In this document: one piece after another, positions 58,041 through 64,000 of the stretch
How positions within the stretch are numbered: the stretch's first letter is position 1
How the letters are laid out: each line of letters opens with the position of its first letter
Source of the DNA: Hydractinia symbiolongicarpus
Taxonomy: Eukaryota > Cnidaria > Hydrozoa > Anthoathecata > Hydractiniidae
Reading direction: 5' to 3'
Assembly: GCF_029227915.1 (NCBI RefSeq)
Contig: NC_079880.1
Coordinates: 22,008,501 to 22,072,500, forward strand
Length of the DNA: 64,000 nt
The notes under the pieces: generated by a model
Seen by the model: only the letters and a program-made list of their open reading frames with translations
Told to the model about the DNA's origin: nothing
The model's database searches: none
Position numbers and translations under genes: made by a program

Positions 58041-60876
58041 ATGGCGGAAGCGGGAAAGGCCACAACAAAACTAAACGCAAGTTGCTTAGATTTCATTGAA
58101 GACTCTCTTGCATTACTGCAGAGAGCAAGAGAGCAGGAACAATTAAGATCCCAGGAGAAAACGAACGATTCTTCCTCGCCTACTAGTAATATAAACACGG
58201 AAAATGGAGCAAAAGATTGGGCCCACTCAGCAGGGCAGGATTTTTTGAAGGCCTTGCCAAACAGAGCAAACCCAAATTCTGGAAGAGTATTGCAAACATA
58301 CATGCCTAATGTTAATAGAACTTCTGGGAACACATCATCAAGAAGTGCACGAAACTATGTACCGTATACAAAGAGCCGACCGTTGAGATTTCCACAAACT
58401 TGGACACACGACTTTATATGTCTGAGTAAAAGGAATGATGAATACACTCCTACACAAACAGAGCTTGGTACTCTGCGTATGGCAGGGCTTGGAAAAAAGA
58501 AAATTGTTTTTAAAAACAAATATGGTGATCATCAACACATTCAGGAAACGTTATTTTCCAAGGTAAGTTTTAATATTTTGTGCAGGGGATCCCATAATAA
58601 TCAATAAGTGGTGGCATGCAAGGAAGATAAAATAAAATGAAGAGACATTTTAAAAAAGAAAACGAAATTACGACAAAGTAATAAACTGCTGAGCATAACA
58701 AACAATTGACTAAGAAAAGGGTTGGATAAGAATAGCTAAAAAGGCTCTTACTATGCTAGAAAAATTAAGACTAAATATGAACATAGCTAGCTACGTAAAC
58801 ATATTTTATTTGCTGAAAAATTATAGAAGAATTCAAACCCTCAAAATATCAATAATTCTTGCATTGTATATGTAAAGGTTGAAGTGTCAAGACGGAGCGT
58901 TTCTATTTGCTGGGCTTCGAAAATTATGCAAAATTGTATGTCCTACAGTTGGCTATGACGTTCAATATTTAAAAGGAGAAGTTCGGTCATCATGTGTTTA
59001 CATTAACCCACTGAACACTGATATTGATGTCACGCCAGTTACCATCAATGATTTGTCAACAGAACCCTGTAATATTGCAGAATGCAAGTGCTCACATTGT
59101 GGCGTAATTGTGCCTTTAACGTAATTTAAAAACCATAAAGAACAATGTATGTCAGAGGATGTGGCTGGGATATCAAGTACTAGCAATGCTGATTCTGATA
59201 TTGCAGGTTAGTTAGTGTTGTGTATTGTTTTCTTTTGCCTCTGTTAATCATGACAAAACCACCCCCATAAAGAGGAAACAAGCGAAACATCTATGTATTT
59301 TCATTCCTGTTATTGATTCTTCTTTTTATTCATAAAAGACATTTTTTTCATTTATTTTTATTCATAATAGAAGTAGACATTTCAGGAGATCCTTGAAATA
59401 TGTTTTTTATCTTCAACAGGTCATGGAAATGATCATGTCCATCGTGACCAAGCAATTCTTCTTAAATTGATGAGCATATTCCCAGATGAAAAATTTTCTG
59501 TTCTCCAGGAGGAAGCCAAAAATAAAACAATAGAGGAAGCAGTCGACTCTGTGCTACGTGTAGTATCACCAGACATTGAATGTACAAAGACAGTTAGTAT
59601 GAAGCAACGTTCTTCAGATTGTGCTACCAGTTCTAAGTCACCAGGAAATGAAACAAAGTGTTTTGAAACAATAAACAACCTTATCAAAGCTTTTAAATGT
59701 CAAGTCAATCCAGAAGTAGAACTTCTTTATGTCGACAGAGAAGAGTTGTGGCGAACTGCATTATCTTTTTATAAGAAAGCGATAAAACGACCAAGTGTTT
59801 AAAAAAAACAGTTTGACGTATAATACTTATATATATACCTAATTACTTTAATACTGTTATATACTATTCGAATTTCAATTTCATGTGAATCTATTTTTCA
59901 CTATTTTTCTTTACAGGTCCAATTTACAAGTGCAACTGGTGAAGGTAACAGTTGTGATGCAGGGGCTATTAGAATTGAATTTTTTGAATTACTCTTCAAA
60001 GAATTTCAGAACCGTTCATTGGAAGGTGAAGTTCCACTGATGGTCCCAAGACGGTCAGACAGCATTACTTACCTTATCCTTGGGATGGCGATTGGACATT
60101 CAGTTCTTCATGGGGGTCCAGGCTTTCACTGTTTTCAGCCATGGGTTTATGACTTAATTGTTGGAATGGATTTTGACCAGATCATTAACCAAATAAATAT
60201 TGAAGATATCCCAAGGCATGCTGGCTCAACAGGATTATTAGATTTTGTGAATGCTTTGGACAATGCAACATCACAGAAAGAGCTTGATGAAATTGTAGAT
60301 CAATATATCTTGATATTAAATTTTTCGAGATGGGACCAAAGTGTTGCAGTAACTTTAGCTAATAGACATTCGCTAATCAGTGAGCTGTTAATGTACGAAC
60401 TTATTCGCAAAAGGCAGAGTCAAATCAAATCAATTCAAGAAGGATTAGATCTTACTGGATTCCTAGCTTTTATCAAGGCTAATGTGTCTAGGTGTCGACA
60501 AATTTTTGTGTATTCTAATAACAATGGACTTACTCCAATGGAGTTCCTACAACTTGTAAAAACCGACAACAACGATGATTATAAGAAGACACAAGCATTT
60601 GATTTTTTTTCGAAAATTATTACTGATAGTTCAGAGAAATACATATCAGCTGTTCTAAAGTTTATCACAGGCCATTCACTTGTACCACCGTGGGGTTTGG
60701 GTTCCCCCATCACAGTTAAGTATTTAGATGATGATGATGCTCATATATATCCGAAGACCATGTCTTGTTTCAATATACTGTACCTGCCAACTGTACACAC
60801 AACTCAACAGAAATTTGGAGAACACTTTGAGAAAGCCATTGCTATTGAAGGTGTAGGTTTTAGTGACAATAAATAG
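58041..60876 (+). pseudogene. HECT-type E3 ubiquitin ligase-like protein, transposon-borne
   Basis: Exons: 58,041-58,562, about 58,878-59,206, 59,420-59,796 and 59,917-60,876. ATGGCGG at 58,041 is the first ATG. The N-terminal half contains TWTHDFICLSKRND and AGLGKKKIVF. Exon 2 holds a C-x2-C...H-x4-C zinc-binding site that is interrupted by TAA at 59,122-59,124, with the frame continuing after it. The exon 1/exon 2 frames also disagree by one base. The last exon is a HECT-like domain: GEGNSCDAGAIRIEFFELLF, GMAIGHSVLHGGPGFHC, and a C-terminal CFNILYLP motif whose Cys (about 60,766) matches the ubiquitin-accepting cysteine of HECT ligases. G2E3-type proteins are the nearest family I recall. 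In the family, HECT enzymes pass ubiquitin to substrates. Its role in the transposon is unknown. Confidence 0.75.
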
Positions 60877-61363
60877 ATTTGACATTGGTTTTAGTTGCTG
60901 ACTGTTTTGTTATTTGAAGTGACTTTTATATTTTACTTCTTATACCTTAAGAAATTTTTGTGGGAAGAAATTATTTCAAAAGTTGCTTTTAAAGTTCCTC
61001 ATCTACAAAACTTATTACACAAATTACATGTATACTCAGGCTGCAGAATGTTCTTCCCACAATAATTTCTTACCTTCAGGTACAATTTATGTTGCTTTTT
61101 GAAATTTTGCATAAATAAACATTCAATGAGAAAAATTATTAAAAAATTCATCAAGACAGCGTTTTATCACATTCAAAAAGAGCAAACAGTTTCCTTGTGA
61201 GTTCTTAGAAGCAAAAGAGTTATTAACGCGCAGAAATAACATCATTTCCATGTAGGTGGATATATATTTTATGAAATGGTAATTTTTTACGTTATGTTAT
61301 GCATTATAAGCTTGAAACAAATGTATTTTTTATATTTTTTCCGTGTGACGAAGATTGAAATTT

Positions 61364-62844
61364 TTAACTTTGTCCTCTTTGGTTGATCAATGTCTGAACA
61401 TAGGCTAGCAGTTCAACATAGATATCAACACCAAAGCTGTCTGAATTCTTATAAATGTCAATTTCACGTAATAAGGTGTTCTTCTCTTCTTCATTAAGAA
61501 ACTCTTGTATGTCTGGTATTTCCACCCCAGTTCCACTTGGTAACGTTACAGGTCCATCAAAATCAATCCCGTATGAGTTATCTACGTCGAAATCCCCATT
61601 GCCTGGTTGGTAGTCGTTTTTACCAAGTAGCCATAGCTGATTTGGAGTGCGATTAGAAGCAGTTCGAATTGGGTGGCAATCCCAACCATCCTTAAATCAT
61701 TGTAAATCTACATTTATCAGATGTACAAACAGAATTTTTACTACGTACAAGTGAAGACCATTCGATATGTCTACCAAATTACTGTCTTCTAAATACCAGA
61801 AAACGCAATAATATTTTGACAGTGACAGGGTAAAAACATCTCTCCACAATCTTTCTATTCGTTGATTGTGGCAAGATTTTCCAGCAATATAACTGCTGCG
61901 CCCGGTTCCACGCGCCGGGTGCCAGAACATGAACCTTGCAACATCATAGTTTTCCACACCTTGGTTGCCTCTTACTCTAGATGGAAGACCGAATGATTGC
62001 ACAGCGTCACGGAATATGTTAAGCACTGTCTCTGCTTTGTTGTTTATATGACATTTCAAATACATGACCTTCCTGGAATATCCGTCTATGCAACCATGAA
62101 CTATAAATCCCCAACAAATTAACTTGTGGTTTCCATCTAAGTGCCATAGCGCTAATGATCCAGGTACGCTGTATATACGGCGCTGGGTAATTGGACTATG
62201 TAGCGAACGATTGACAATTCCTTGTGGGTCAACACACCAAAGAGCATTAGGAACGCGACTCCAAGTTACCCTAATGTTTCGAGCTAATAAATGACCCTTC
62301 ATTGTTCTTATCCCTGCGTTGGGAAAGTTTGACACTAACTCTGTTACAATTATATGTAGCGCTTCATCTGTTTTTTCAAAAAATCGCGGGAATTCAAGGC
62401 GTATTTTGAATTCTTGTATACGTCTGGAAACTGTTTTTTCACTGACTCCCAACATAGCGGCTATGTCTTTCTGTCTGAATCCTGATTCTAAGCATTGTTC
62501 CAACCAGGCTTTTCGAATTGCGTACGGTGGTCTTCCAGAAGATCCTGTGAAAACTTTGGGCGGAAGATGGTCATCATTATTATCACATGCATCCAGAAAC
62601 TGTTCGACATTATCCAGTGCTGATATCACCAACTCAATCAACGACAAGTCTGTATATCCCAGTAAACTACCTCGCAGTGCAACAGATATAAATTTTCCAT
62701 GCGAAATGCGGTGTAATCTAACAACTCTTTTGTGGATTTGCCTGCATTAGCATCACTCAAGTTTTGTATAAAATAATCTATGTTTCTCAAAACATATACC
62801 TGAAAGGTTTCAGCAGGCGAAACACGAGGGTCTGTGTTCGCCAT
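61364..62844 (-). pseudogene. Integrase-type (rve) DDE transposase of the IS3-like transposon
   Basis: ATG at 62,844 (MANTDPRVSPAETFQVYVLR). A one-base frame change occurs near 62,690, then LRGSLLGYTDLSLIELV continues. A helix-turn-helix (GFRQKDIAAMLGVSEKTVSRR) is followed by the catalytic domain: LWHLDGNHKL (first Asp), SRVRGNQGVENYDVA where the second Asp is expected but the codon is AAC (Asn, 61,966-61,964), and GKSCHNQRIERLWRDVF with the Glu. TGA at 61,699-61,697 interrupts the frame, which resumes with FKDGWDCHPIRTASNRTP and runs to TAA at 61,364. A frameshift, a stop and a catalytic substitution make this copy inactive. It is convergent with the HECT gene, with about 490 bp between the stop codons. 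Confidence 0.8.
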
Positions 62845-63239
62845 ATTGATGTATGAACACCACGTGAAACGTGACAATAATACTAAGTATACACTGACGA
62901 ACATTATTAAAATCTTGAACTTTACATTATATTTACAATAATACTAAAAAATCCTGAAAATTAGTTGTTGTTTTGGAGTACAGTTCACAATAGAAATATA
63001 ACTTTAGTTTATACAATTTAAAAAGTTTTAAGGAATAGAAAAAAATTAAAAAAAATTCGTGCAATATATTTTTACAGTATAAAACAGGTATAAACACTAC
63101 AAATATTATAATTAATTTACTGACCATAGTAATCTTTAAAATATTGCATTGTATTTTCCAGACCGATTGTTGTTCACCTTGGACTGAAGTATTTCAAATT
63201 GAAGAATATTAAGTGGCGGAAAAATACCTAAAACTTGAT

Positions 63240-63475
63240 TGTTTTAATGACTCTCAATTTAAAACAACGATGTGGATACACAAATTTGATTTCAATATCT
63301 ATATTTCAATTTGAATGTCACTATTTCAAACTGGTTATCAAATTGACATATCAATCTTCAAATTGATGGTTATCAATCTTTAATTTGATAGGCGCAATGT
63401 CAAATTGATTGATCAAACTATGCTTATTGACATATCAATTTGACATATTGAATTTGTCCGCTATCTAACCCCATA
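63240..63475 (-). repeat. Right end and subterminal repeats of the IS3-like transposon
   Basis: The inverted terminal repeat (63,430-63,475) is preceded by at least seven TCAAATTGA/TCAATTTGA-like motifs in both orientations between 63,300 and 63,455. Subterminal motif clusters of this kind are often transposase-binding sites. Confidence 0.8.
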
Positions 63476-63605
63476 GATAAACATCCCGACTGCCCTAATA
63501 AACCTTTTCGTGTAGCAAAACTAGTCTTCGTACTTTTACCGGCCTTTTACACTGTCACATTATTCTTCGCTCCGGATTATCACGTGTCATGCGTAACTAG
63601 TATAG
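63476..63605 (+). other. Resumed 3' flank of the USP retroelement or host DNA
   Basis: Follows the GATAAA duplication. There is no gene. Because the insertion site lay in the USP element's 3' region, at least the first bases belong to that element. Its true end is not visible. Confidence 0.4.
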
Positions 63606-63609
63606 AAAG

Positions 63610-63955
63610 TGTGGCGGAGAGGTTGCCAAGGCAAAGGCATGAAGCACGGCAAGGACAGGGCACGGCAAAGGCAAGCAAGGAAACAGGGCACGGCAAAAGG
63701 CACAGCAAAGGCAGACAAGGAAACAGGGAGAGGAATCAGTAAAGCAGGGGTAGGCAAGGCATGGGAGGCACAAGCAAGGCAAAGGCATTGAGCACGGCAA
63801 GGAAAAGGCTCGGCATAGGCAGGCAAGGAAACAAGAAGAGGAATCAGCAAGGCAGAGGTAGGCAAGGCATGGGCATGGCAGCCACCAGAAAAGGCATGGG
63901 AAGGGTAGGTAAAGGCAAGCGATACGGCAAGGAACGGGCAAGTGCCTTAATAGAA
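63610..63955 (+). repeat. Purine-rich low-complexity tandem repeat
   Basis: Imperfect repeats of ggcaaggca/ggcatggg/gcaaaggc units, with almost no T on the plus strand. They generate open frames on both strands (Ala/Leu/Cys/Pro-rich on the minus strand) that are not genes. Confidence 0.85.
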
Positions 63956-64000
63956 ATTCGTCCATTTACAACTCAAAGATTACGTATTCTCTAAGCTTGT

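Larger units (their letters stand above)
57706..63475. mobile_element. IS3-like (rve) eukaryotic DNA transposon carrying a HECT gene
   Basis: 5,770 bp with inverted ends starting TATGGGGTTAGATAGCGG at both sides. The perfect match runs for about 40 bp and then passes into subterminal TCAAATTGA repeats. The 6-bp duplication GATAAA lies directly outside. Inside are two convergent spliced genes: a HECT-domain gene (plus) and an integrase-type DDE transposase (minus). Ends, duplication size and transposase type fit the group called IS3EU in repeat databases, from memory. Both genes carry disabling changes, so this copy is probably dead. Confidence 0.85.

Noticed and set aside
63587-63994. Long open frames in the purine-rich tract, on both strands
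   Set aside because: Products of low-complexity tandem repeats without stop codons.

Overview
This looks like repeat-rich, AT-rich animal nuclear DNA, most likely from a cnidarian. That is an inference from spliced GT-AG genes and from transposon types common in cnidarian genomes: an RLE-type non-LTR element, CR1-like, BEL/Pao, a pogo/Tigger-like element, a Crypton remnant and an IS3-like eukaryotic DNA transposon. I see no bacterial operons, no CRISPR array and no large conserved housekeeping gene.

Layout. (1) 1-11,479: a head-to-tail array of about eight units (mostly 1.4-1.9 kb) of one non-coding repeat family. The last three units are nearly identical and about 1,876 bp long. (2) 11.5-31.4 kb: the only host-like genes, a small family of three-exon genes for secreted peptides with eight cysteines. 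One lies at 14.8-15.35 kb (minus). Two more sit in the arms of a large inverted duplication (left arm about 19.2-25.0 kb, right arm about 26.96-31.42 kb, spacer about 1.9 kb). The left copy (20,968-22,972, plus) is open. The right copy (28,458-29,670, minus) has a stop codon in exon 2. A TTAA-flanked MITE and a tandem repeat unit distinguish the arms. (3) 31.4-39.7 kb: old transposon debris, including a 500-bp pogo-type MITE with TA duplications, an internally deleted Crypton-type tyrosine recombinase, tRNA-like SINE sequence and a non-LTR tail. (4) 39.7-63.6 kb: a nest of transposons inside one another. The outermost is an RLE-class non-LTR retrotransposon whose RT/endonuclease frame runs into a ubiquitin-specific protease (USP) domain. 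It was hit by a BEL/Pao LTR element (45,460-57,042, target duplication GGGGC) and by a DNA transposon (57,706-63,475, target duplication GATAAA). The BEL element was hit by a pogo/Tigger-like transposon (47,752-56,517, TA duplication), which in turn holds a CR1-like retrotransposon, a 630-bp insertion in its transposase exon and a tRNA-like SINE. (5) 63.6-64.0 kb: purine-rich low-complexity repeats.

How the parts relate. Two adjacent elements carry ubiquitin-system domains: a deubiquitinase fold in the retrotransposon and a HECT-type E3 ligase domain in the IS3-like transposon. Both copies are decayed: the USP catalytic cysteine position is serine, the HECT gene has a stop codon, and the DDE transposase has one catalytic Asp read as Asn plus a stop and a frameshift. 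The most interesting points are the RT-RLE-USP architecture, the HECT-carrying transposon with complete ends, the long extra C-terminal region on the Tigger-like transposase, and the eight-cysteine peptide family caught during inverted duplication and pseudogenisation.
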